Of a DNA stretch of 64,000 bases, positions 31,031-39,668 are shown piece after piece. Within the stretch, counting starts at the first letter, position 1, and the number at the start of each line of letters is the position of its first letter. A program made the translations under genes and the position numbers. The DNA is from Haliclona indistincta (Eukaryota; Porifera; Demospongiae; Haplosclerida; Chalinidae), in contig OZ024790.1 of NCBI GenBank assembly GCA_964017065.1, positions 9,306,887 to 9,370,886 on the forward strand. The letters run 5' to 3'. The notes below the pieces were generated by a model. The model ran no database searches, had not been told where the DNA came from, and saw only the letters and a program-made list of their open reading frames with translations.

Positions 31031-34000
31031 ATGCAGGCATACTCTCACGGCTACTACCCTCCTCATGGCAGCCACATGCCTCCACCAGCAGGTAATGTTG
31101 TTCAACGCCCGTAGCTAGCATCACTCGCTCTGTCTCGCATGCTCAGGGCAGTTTAGAGCACCGTATGGTCACCAGATGAACCCAGCAGCAGGCGGAAACA
31201 TGTCCTTTCAGGTGAATTAACTTACTAAATGTTTGATTTAAAATGTATGCTAAGTTATACACCGGAATTTTAAAATTGATCACTAAAGTTATACTACAGT
31301 TCAATGTAATTCTAGAATATGATTGGTCAGTTGGAGGATAATAAATCACGTATTCTTCCGCGGGAACTCGTATTTTTCCGCTGGAACTCATATTTTTCCG
31401 CTGGAACTCATGACCATTCTTTTGAATTTCTTTTGTACAGGTACTAGCTTTGGTAGTAACTGGGCCAGTACGTTTTGTGTTCCGGCTTCTGGCATGGGCA
31501 GCACAGCGTCTATAGACCTGGGTACTTGGCTACGATCGATGCAACGATGACTTGTCAGTTGTGCATGAAAAACGTAAGAAAGCAAGTAAGCTTAACTCAC
31601 CGCGTTTACTAGGTTGACAGCTTAAAGTTTGCCTAATAAACGCACACAGCACGTACAAACGACTGCTGGACTCTAGTAACTACCATTCTAACAGTTCGTT
31701 TGAGTCAAAGTTCAGCCATTGCCACGTGTAACGCAAAGCGGCGTTTATGGGTGTGGCAGTCGGGTCACAGCACGTGGTTTCGAGCAAGAAGAAACGCTCA
31801 TGCTGCAGGAACTTGTCGCTTTGGGACGGTCATCGACCATTGTTTTTCAAACAATATCTGCGTCGGTTTATTGTTGCCATGTAGCTGTAGTATAAATACC
31901 TTAGACGACGAATCATCGTCAACTACGGGATTTAGAGCGCCTTGGCAACCGAAATAGACGCCCTCGCGCTACGCGCTCGGAACGTCTATACATCGGTTCC
32001 CGCGGCACTCTAAATCCCGTAGTTGCCTCGATCCGTCGTCTAACCTATATTAATTAGACCATTAAATTAAGGGGCAAGTCACCTAGTACTGCTATATAGA
32101 ATCGTCTGTGACTGGGATCAAATCATGATTGCCCAAAATTTGACCTTGATCATTAATTTTGTGCTTGTTGTTTAGATTTTACTCGTGACTACATTTCTGT
32201 TCACTACCTTACTGTACAACCATTTTAATCCCAGTTGTAGACGATTCTATAGGAGAGTTCTGGGTGTCATACTCCACTACAGTGGAACCCCTCTTAGCGG
32301 ACACCCCTCTCCAGAGGACACCTTCTCTATAATGGACAATTTTGTTGGTCCCAATGGTGTCCGCCTTAGAGAGGTTCCACTGTACTACTCTTTCAAATAA
32401 TATGTGACTATGTCATTCAGACTAATCAGTCTCCCTAAGATTGTTTATGATCCATTTGTCTCATTCTCTCAGAGTATGACCTCTCACTGGAGTCTCTCTG
32501 GCAATGCTATGCCGCCGCCCCCTCCTCCACCTCAACAACAGGTAGCTGCCATGAAAGCAAAGCCTGGTCACCACCAAGTGAGTATTCTGCACAGAATATT
32601 TTGCTCAGAAGAGCAGATTTCTATAATTGGATCTTATAATTATACTTTCAAGATGTGATCACTGAAGTCTTTGTTAGCCGTTTCGTATAAAAATAGCTAT
32701 AACAATCATTGGTTTGTTTTGAACACAAACTTGTGCTTTAAACTTCTCAAACATTTACCAACACACATCAAAATTTTTCCATATTTAAGATAATTATTTT
32801 GTGGGTGTCCTTAAAGCAAGAAATTTGCTATTAAAATCCGATTAAAATAAAAAGTTTCTATATTATTGGTCATCTGAACCAAAATGCAATTTCGTGGTGA
32901 AATTTCTCATTTATGGTACATAATAAAAATTATGAATAAATTATTATTATAGTGAAGCTCTAACTGTATTTTTGCTCTTTGAAACGCTGCTTTTTACATA
33001 CCATCTATCTTTAGTCTCTCAAGCCGCCCAAACCACCAGATAAGCCCCTCCTACCGTACATGAGGTACAGCCGCAAGATGTGGGAGCAGTTCAAGAAGAC
33101 GGATGGTCACGACATGAAGGTGTGGGAGGTGGGAAAAATCATTGGACAGAAATGGCGGGAACTCTCAGAGGACGAAAAACAGGTACAAATTTGAAAATAT
33201 GTAGCCAAGGCTATAAAGCTTCATGCATTGAAACCTTCCGTATGTACTCCATACAAAGATGGAAATTTTTTACCTTTGCCCAGTTCAAATTTTACTCCAC
33301 CTTACCAATTTTGTATGTATTCTGTGCATAAAATTTGAGTCTGTTTTTCTGTGTAGCAATATTTTGACGAGTACGAAGCTGATAAAGTGGTGTACGAGGA
33401 ACAGCTGAAGGTTTACAAGAACTCGCCAAGTTATCGTCACTATCTTGAAATGAAGAAAAACGGTAAGCAAGTAACAACAACCAAGTAACCACTGATGAAA
33501 AAAAACTGCCCCTTACTGGTGTCTATAATATCTATGCTGGGGGCGATGTTCGAGGTCAATCAAAGAGATCATATGCCTATTGTGGTGACTGTTATGAGAA
33601 ATTTATTATTGTGAGCGGATTTGAGAAAAGGGATCACATCGCGCATGTTATTTTTGAACGCACGCCTGTTTTCAAATGGCTGTTAGTCGGTCAAACATTA
33701 CTGAAACTCGATGGAATTTTTTTATATAATAATTTATTTGATCATTCTGCTGGCTGTATATCAAATTGTAGAGCCATTGGACCAAATTTGGATGAATGCC
33801 AGCAAGTTGAAAACATGCGTTAGTTCGAAAATTACATGCGCGAAGTGACCCCTTTTCTCAAATCCGCTCACATTTTGTTGGTGGCGTTTGTAGACGTGCA
33901 TGTATTTCTGTCATAGCAGGTTATTACTTTAGCTATGCACAATCGATGATTTTATTCTTCTCTGAGTGTAGCTGAGAGGCAAGGAGGGGCGGGGTCACTG

Positions 34001-37000
34001 GTATCCCAGGGAGGGCCGGGCGGCATGACTGATCTAGCCCCTCCCCCTCCCATGGTGATAGCACCACCACGACACTCTGGAGACCCTAGAATAGCACTGC
34101 TGCAGCAACAACAAGATGACGATGAAGGTGAGTGAGTGAGTGAGGGAGAGAGTGAGTGAGTGAGTGAGTGAGTGAGTGAGTGAGTGAGTGAGTGAGTGAG
34201 TGAGTGAGTGAGTGAGTGAGTGAGTGAGTGAGTGAGTGAGTGAGTGAGTGAGTGAGTGAGTGAGTGAGTAGGTGGGTGGGTGGTTGAGTGAGTAAGTAAG
34301 TTGGTGAGTGGGTGAGTGAGTGAGGGGGGAGGGAGTGAGTAGGTGGTGGTTGAGGGAGTGAGTGGGTGAGGGAGGGAGGGAGGGAGTGAGTGAGTGAGGG
34401 AAGAGCAAGTCAGTAAGTTTGATAGATTTTGAACAAAAATGATAGAACATTTTCTGCCTTTCTTCAGAAGATGAGTACCTCACGTTGAAGCAGCTTGCAA
34501 TGACTCGTTTTCAGCGCAATCATCGACTGATGGGAGAGCTGTTTAACAAGACACCAGTACCGGACACTAGAACAGGTACATAATACAGCAGCAGCTCAGT
34601 ATCACTGAGACCTCCAGCGCATGTCAGTGTTAGAGATTAGGAACAAACCAACTGGAAAGTTTTGTTTTCATTCCTTGCTCTAGTGGGATTTCATTTTGCA
34701 GAGAGCCCTTAAGAACTTAGTTAGACACTTTGTAGCTGTATCCCGGGCCTGGAAAAGAGGCTCTAGAAATTTTGAATGAGTTGTGTGTATTTCTTTGTTA
34801 TGATGCAGCTGTGACTCCATCCCGACTGGCTAATCTGGAGAAGCAAGCTCGCTCGCTGGCTGTGCACCAGAAGAAGCTAGAAGAGGAGGTACTGCAGATT
34901 GAGAGCCGATACACCAACAAGAAGAGGAAGTTCCTCGACGACGCAGAGCAGTTCAGGAGAGAACTGAAACGGGTGAGCTATCAACAGAAATCAGCCTAGT
35001 TCATAAACTTGTTATGGTGATCATTGCGGTGCCATAGATGTATTATGTGAGTACAAGGGGATGGCCGAAGAAAATTTACCTGACCAGGCAATCAGCTTAA
35101 TAACCACGCCTACTTTGACAATCGCGAAAACCGTTCACCTTTACACTGCAAAGTCTGTGTGTATACTCGCTAAAAATAGGCCTATAGCGTACTCGTCGTG
35201 CTTTGCTAGCTAGCTCGATAAACACTCATCTCGCTGTCCATGACTTCATAGACAGCTTATTTAGGCATTTCATTTAGCTTTGCCGAAAGTAATGGTCCAA
35301 TAATATTCTACCGGGCCTGTACCACCCCCTGTAATACCGAGTGATTTTAATTATGCCTCGGTGGCCGGAGTCACAAGGCATACAGTAGTCGTGTTGTTAG
35401 TCATTCTGTCTGTCAGTCAGTCTGTCGCAACGATTTCTCGTCGCTCGCTAAAAACTAAGCGCTGAAACGTGCAACACAAGCTAAAGTCGATATTTCTTGA
35501 AAATGAATTGTAAGGCTCTGTTCGTGAGTTATGGCGTGATTTGCTTACCTCGCGATCGATGGCGATCTAGAGTTCTCTGTAGACAAGCAGGTTTCACTTT
35601 ACAGGGAAGCCCTGTATAGCTGTTATCATAGGCTAACCACACATTCAACTATCCTACATTGACTATACAACCAACTTGCAAACTGCAGTAGGCTTGTAGG
35701 CAACTGTTTATCATATTCTTATTCAGCAAAAAATTTGACCCTAGCAACTCCACCTTTATAATAACTGATAAACCCCCACCTTAGTAAGTGACCGATTGGC
35801 TCTGTGGCTAGTGCGTTAGCCTTATAACGTGGGGTACCCGGGCTCGGACCCTGGGCAGACTATGTTGAAAAAAATTCAAAAAACCTTTTTTAATTGAGAG
35901 TGCTACCAGAGTCGTGGGTTCACACCCTTCGCAAGAAGGAGCGACTGGGATCTGTGTGAATTCCTCCCCAATAATGACTGTGAAAGGAGCTGTCAGCACA
36001 CAGCTGCCGGAGTTGTTGGCTCTGGTTGTCACTCTGGCCGGAGGCCGGTAGTCCCGGGGTCTTCAGTGAGGTGGTGGGTGCTGCTATTCATTGATCTGTT
36101 AAGGCTGTTTTTTTGATAAATTTGTTTTGTTTTATCATAGAACAGCTAGGCAATCAGTGATAGAACCATGCTAGCACATATTATGCCAAAATTTTTCAGA
36201 TTACTGTACTGGAATGCCCAGTGCGGACATTCCACTTTCACTTTCCATTTTGTAAAAGGCAAGGTAAAACTGCACACATTGAAAGATGCATATTTAGCTT
36301 TAACCAGAGAGCTTGAACCAGAGAGCGGTTGTAGACTTGTAGCTCATTCCTGGCTTCCAGCGCGATGAGGATGTGTTTCACTACAATCGTACATGGGGTG
36401 ATATAATCAATGCTACAACTCTGTTGTGTGTGCCAGGATATGCGGCCAGCTTGTAATGTAATGTATGTGAAATGGTGGCATTCCACCGAGGCATCTGCAC
36501 CTTTGGTGCTTCATTATGCTAGCAACAGTAAATACACTGTGATGCTCAAAATGATTGCTTGGTCTCTTGTGTTTACTTCAAATGTCATTTGCACTGTAAT
36601 TGTCAATCTGAAGGTGCTAAATTGTCAGACACTTTGTTTATCCTCTTATTAGCCAATAGACCACTAAGGGGGCTAATTGGTGCCGTAATCAATTCTATAG
36701 CACGTATACGCCAGAGCTGGAACAGAGGTTTATAAACAGGTTTTCTGCTGTGGACAAGCAAACCAAACGTGTTATTGAAAAGTAGAAGCGATGTACAACT
36801 CATTGCAGTGCAGTAGTTTTCCAGGACGTCTAGGGGTGTCTAAATGTTTTATTCGTCCTGTACAGCTGCTGCTGCATAAAGAACTATACGTGTGCATTAC
36901 TTCTACTTTACACGATACGATCGCTTGTTGATCAAAGATGACGCTCCATTCATAGTAAGTAAACTAGTGGATTTTACCCCATAATATGCGTCCAAATGAG

Positions 37001-37283
37001 CAGTGTTGGATAGGCGTGACTTGGGTAGATTGTCTTTCGAATACTGTATAGTCTCACCGATAATAGCCCATTAGGAGGGTCTATTGAGAACCAGTAGATC
37101 GCTACAATACTATGTTATTCTAAACAGTGCTGTTTACGTTTACATTGCCGTGATAAAGTTTTCTCTTTTTGTTTTTTTTAGATCCAGGATAATCCCCCAA
37201 CCACCTGGAAGAAACCTGTTGTTCAGCTGTCCGCTAGAGATGTTCCTGAGTCGTCGGAATCAACTCGATACACTAAACTATAG
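31031..37283 (+). CDS. SMARCE1: SMARCE1/BAF57, HMG-box subunit of SWI/SNF (BAF) chromatin remodeller
   Basis: Nuclear accessory subunit of the metazoan SWI/SNF complex that binds DNA through an HMG box. Exons: 31031-31091, 31147-31211, 32473-32577, 33015-33182, 33357-33462, 33972-34127, 34468-34575, 34809-34972, 37182-37283; 344 residues, against about 411 in human. The N-terminus is Gly/Pro/Met-rich with a poly-Pro run. The HMG box starts at [20 protein letters not shown] and runs through [20 protein letters not shown] and YFDEYEADK, followed by [11 protein letters not shown]. The family-specific segment ARFQRNHRL appears as [14 protein letters not shown], and the coiled coil as [16 protein letters not shown]...[12 protein letters not shown]. 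The long acidic Glu-rich tail of vertebrates is absent; the last exon encodes a short polar end. The last intron (34973-37181) carries repeats, so an alternative 3' end is possible. A distance of 240 bp separates it from the P450 stop. Confidence 0.93.
31902..32042. repeat. Inverted-repeat hairpin element
   Basis: TAGACGACG...AACTACGGGATTTAGAG pairs with CTCTAAATCCCGTAGTT...CGTCGTCTA. The centre reads GACGCCCTCGCGCTACGCGC. Similar CCCTCG-centred hairpins occur at 40828-40965 and 57999-58153. In a SMARCE1 intron. Confidence 0.6.
32280..32382. mobile_element. CAGTGGAACC-type MITE, short copy
   Basis: CAGTGGAACCCCTCTTAGCG and the inverted CCTTAGAGAGGTTCCACTG, flanked by TA (32278-32279, 32383-32384). 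About 103 bp, without the 76-bp expansion of the copy at 15696. Confidence 0.8.
33611..33871. mobile_element. GTGAGCGGATTTGAGAAAAG MITE
   Basis: The terminal inverted repeat GTGAGCGGATTTGAGAAAAG occurs at the left and as its exact complement CTTTTCTCAAATCCGCTCAC at the right. It lies in the SMARCE1 intron 33463-33971. Confidence 0.8.
34128..34400 (+). repeat. (GTGA)n array starting at a splice donor
   Basis: Beginning at the first intron base after the SMARCE1 exon ending at 34127, GTGA is repeated about 34 times to ~34267, then degenerates into GGTG/GGGA variants. Each unit provides a GTGAGT donor consensus. The complementary strand gives an artefactual Leu-Thr-His-Ser frame. Confidence 0.9.
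35340..35480 (+). repeat. Dispersed repeat shared with 51830-51945
   Basis: TATGCCTCGGTGGCC...GCATACAGTAGTCGTG followed by CAGTCTGTCGCAACGATTTC is found in inverted orientation near 51850-51945. The family is unidentified. It may continue to about 35790 on the right (counterpart 51540-51840). Confidence 0.5.
35794..36165 (+). mobile_element. tRNA-derived SINE-like element
   Basis: The head ATTGGCTCTGTGGCTAGTGC looks like a tRNA A box region, and GCTCGGACCCTGGGC follows at B-box spacing. The unrelated body runs on to a TTTTTTTGATAAATTTG-rich end. Located in the last SMARCE1 intron. No self-encoded protein. Confidence 0.5.
36195..36620 (+). repeat. Partial copy of the 55-kb fold-back repeat
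   Basis: CGGACATTCCACTTTC, GTTGAAAGATGCATATTTAG-like and TTTAACCAGAGAGC segments match 55090-55220. ACAACTCTGTTGTGTGTGCC matches the complement of 55495-55510. Intronic in SMARCE1. Confidence 0.55.
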
Positions 37284-37423
37284 CGCAGTGAACAGACTCA
37301 CTCATTCACTGATCATGCATCATCTGATAGTTTGACCTCTCTACTATAAGCTTAGTATAGACCACTCCTTCTTTAGATTATCTAAAATCATTTACTTGAC
37401 AATGTAAACATGCTCACAACAAG

Positions 37424-37640
37424 GTGAATACAGGATTGTGGGCCCTTCCTGCTAGCAAAACAACAAGGTGAATACAGGCCCTTCCTGCTAGCAAAACAAC
37501 AAGGTGAATACAGGCCCTTCCTGCTAGCAAAACAACAAGGTGAATACAGGCCCTTCCTGCTAGCAAAACAACAAGGTGAATACAGGCCCTTCCTGCTAGC
37601 AAAACAACAAGGTGAATACAGGCCCTTCCTGCTAGCAAAA
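37424..37640 (+). repeat. 36-bp tandem repeat, about six copies
   Basis: The unit is ACAAGGTGAATACAGGCCCT followed by TCCTGCTAGCAAAACA, nearly perfect, in the 3' flank of SMARCE1. 36 bp keeps a minus-strand frame open, but no gene model uses it. Confidence 0.9.
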
Positions 37641-37825
37641 CAATCTTGTACATGTATCTTATGTGCTATGGCTGTTTTCAGGCTTCTTGCAGAGTCTGTA
37701 TAACAGTCCTTTCTACATTAGATTGCTTGCATGGCAATGCATGCCTGTGCTTAATTTTGTGGATGAAGCCATTTCATAACTGATACACCACACTGAGGTT
37801 TGGTGGTCTTCAGGATTCTTGTTAA

Positions 37826-37925
37826 AAGAATCTTACCTTCATGCAGCTGCCAACGTCCTATCCATGCACTCTGAGGACTTACCAATCTGTGATCAGATCA
37901 GCCTCGCCCATAAAGCTGAAGCTTT
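37826..37925 (+). pseudogene. Relic fragment of the neighbouring GT61 gene, opposite strand
   Basis: On the plus strand this encodes LKESYLHAAANVLSMHSEDL then PICDQISLAHKAE, nearly identical to an internal segment of the minus-strand GT61 protein (LKESFPSANVLSMH...AHKAD). Similarity stops abruptly just before the HGAG motif would follow. It is a tail-to-tail partial copy about 100 bp long next to the parent's poly(A) signal. Confidence 0.85.
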
Positions 37926-37934
37926 AGTCCTCCA

Positions 37935-37940
37935 TTTATT
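37935..37940 (-). terminator. Poly(A) signal of the GT61 gene
   Basis: AATAAA on the minus strand, about 67 bp after the GT61 stop codon. Canonical sequence and sensible spacing. Confidence 0.6.
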
Positions 37941-38006
37941 GTCAAAATTCAATCTTATAAAAATTATTATAATAATTATAAATAACTCTATACAATGAAA
38001 AATTGA

Positions 38007-39563
38007 CTATAACTTTATTTTTTCTAGACTTTGTTTTAGTTCAGACACTACTTGGTCCACGTTGAGTACAACTTCTTTCTCATTGCCGCCAACTCGAGAA
38101 TACCCGTGATAATGCTTGCCAGCTAAAGTGGACAGCAGTTTGAACGTTGGATTTGATAACTGAGAACGTGGAACTAACTCGAATAGCAAAGCATGCTCCT
38201 GCAACCACCATAAATGCACAAGACCAGCGCCATGCACCCCGATAAGAACATCAGCTTTATGTGCAAGACTGATCTGATCACAGATTGGTAAGTCCTCAGA
38301 GTGCATGGATAGGACGTTGGCTGATGGAAAACTCTCTTTTAGAGCTGTCAAAAGTTGGTCGGGATTTTTTAGCACACGTGAATACTTTGACGGATTGTCT
38401 CCTGTAAATCTATGATACTGCTTACGTAGCTGAACCACGATTGTCTTAATTTCGTTGTCAGTTCTCAAGGAATCCTTCAGGTCGCAGGCATTGAGCACTC
38501 TTCGTCTAAATGACTGTATTCTTGTTCCAGGAAGACCACGACTATTGCAGCTGAAGCATTTCGATTTTATGTTAGAAGGAGCGTCAGCCATTTTGCAGCG
38601 GAACGGTATAGATCCAAATGCCCCCGGGACAACAGTTGCCTTTTGAAAACACACTATTCCATCCTTGATTTTACTGAAATCTTCCATAGAGTATACATCA
38701 GCTTCTGGGAATAATAGTTTCTCAAACTCGGGAAATAGGAAATCGTTGTCGAGCGTTTCTGGTAAACGAATGATGGTAAGTTTGGTACTGTTGTTATCAT
38801 TAGCCATCCCAGCGTGTAAACTGTACCAAGAGAGGAACTTGAAATAGATGTGGACATCGCTACCAATGAAGAAGAAGGTTGTACCGTTGATCCAGCTCTG
38901 GCACTTTCCCTTTGGAACAGACAAGCTTGCTGTCTTGGCTAATTTTTTTACCCATTCACCACGCGGCATGTATCTGTCTATTTGACTGAAGTCAGTATGT
39001 GGACATGGGTTGAGCCCCTCGTGCTCTCGAACTAGCCAAAGTGATAAGTCGTCAATCGAAGGTCTTGGAGTCTTGGTGATGGTTGGATTGTGCAGGTCAA
39101 CTGCTACTTGATGGAAAGTGCATGTACCCATCTTCTTGATATATGGAGAACCATAGCATTCTATTCTTCTGGGATCATCTTTGCAAAACGAGACGTCCAC
39201 TTTGAATTTGTGGGAGATGAACTCGTCACAGAAGGAGTCCTTGGGCCATGAATCTCCTTGGTCGATCAATCTCCTTATTTTAGTCAGCTGCTGTTGCTGC
39301 GATTGGGTAAATTCATTCTGATAAGTAGTTACTTCCAGGGTAGTGATGTCCTCTACAGTATGATGTTCGTGTAGAGAGTTCGTAGCTACCTCGATCGGCC
39401 GTTGTTGCTGCGGGTCATTCTCGGTGGGATAACTGGGGCGGGACAAGATGTACAGGTGAATGAACACGATGACGGACAACAGAAGGATGGTCAGCAAACC
39501 AATGAGTTTCAGGTACTTGGAAAGCCTGGGCAATCGCAACAGCATGACACGCAAAGAATGCAA
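38007..39563 (-). CDS. GT61-family glycosyltransferase (EOGT/POMGNT2-related), intronless
   Basis: Type II secretory-pathway glycosyltransferase of 518 residues encoded by one exon. A basic cytoplasmic start is followed by a signal anchor (LIGLLTILLLSVIVFIHLYI), a Gln-rich stem, and a catalytic region. The family's C-terminal hallmark is ADVLIGVHGAGLVHL (about 438-452) followed by FELVP; in EOGT and POMGNT2 the equivalent segment is GVHGAGLT...FEL. In animals these enzymes add GlcNAc to EGF repeats or alpha-dystroglycan; acceptor specificity here cannot be told. There is no KDEL-like tail (ends EKIKL), unlike ER-resident EOGT, so Golgi location is more likely. It is head-to-head with GT64 gene 2, about 57-105 bp between starts. 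Lack of introns in an intron-rich region suggests retroposition or a naturally intronless family. Confidence 0.82.
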   Translation of the reverse strand: MHSLRVMLLRLPRLSKYLKLIGLLTILLLSVIVFIHLYILSRPSYPTENDPQQQRPIEVATNSLHEHHTVEDITTLEVTTYQNEFTQSQQQQLTKIRRLIDQGDSWPKDSFCDEFISHKFKVDVSFCKDDPRRIECYGSPYIKKMGTCTFHQVAVDLHNPTITKTPRPSIDDLSLWLVREHEGLNPCPHTDFSQIDRYMPRGEWVKKLAKTASLSVPKGKCQSWINGTTFFFIGSDVHIYFKFLSWYSLHAGMANDNNSTKLTIIRLPETLDNDFLFPEFEKLLFPEADVYSMEDFSKIKDGIVCFQKATVVPGAFGSIPFRCKMADAPSNIKSKCFSCNSRGLPGTRIQSFRRRVLNACDLKDSLRTDNEIKTIVVQLRKQYHRFTGDNPSKYSRVLKNPDQLLTALKESFPSANVLSMHSEDLPICDQISLAHKADVLIGVHGAGLVHLWWLQEHALLFELVPRSQLSNPTFKLLSTLAGKHYHGYSRVGGNEKEVVLNVDQVVSELKQSLEKIKL

Positions 39564-39668
39564 ATAATCCCACCAGCCAGGAACTTAAAAATGTGAGAGA
39601 CTGAGCGAGACTCACACTGCATGCATGACGTCATACACCTGTACGAACAGCTCAGCGCGGTCTTCTTC
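39564..39668. promoter_or_regulatory. Putative bidirectional promoter, GT61 / GT64 gene 2
   Basis: The two start codons are 105 bp apart if the GT64 gene begins at 39669, the ATG directly before its signal anchor. The 57 to 105 bp between them must serve both genes. No TATA box is obvious; an initiator cannot be placed without RNA data. Confidence 0.5.

Noticed and set aside
34034..34483. Minus-strand frame rich in Leu-Thr-His-Ser
   Set aside because: Antisense of the (GTGA)n array in a SMARCE1 intron.
37414..37653. Minus-strand frame with repeated LLAGRACIHLVV
   Set aside because: Produced by the 36-bp tandem repeat; no splice or start context supports a gene.
38455..38866. Plus- and minus-strand short frames inside the GT61 gene
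   Set aside because: Shadows of the 518-codon GT61 frame.
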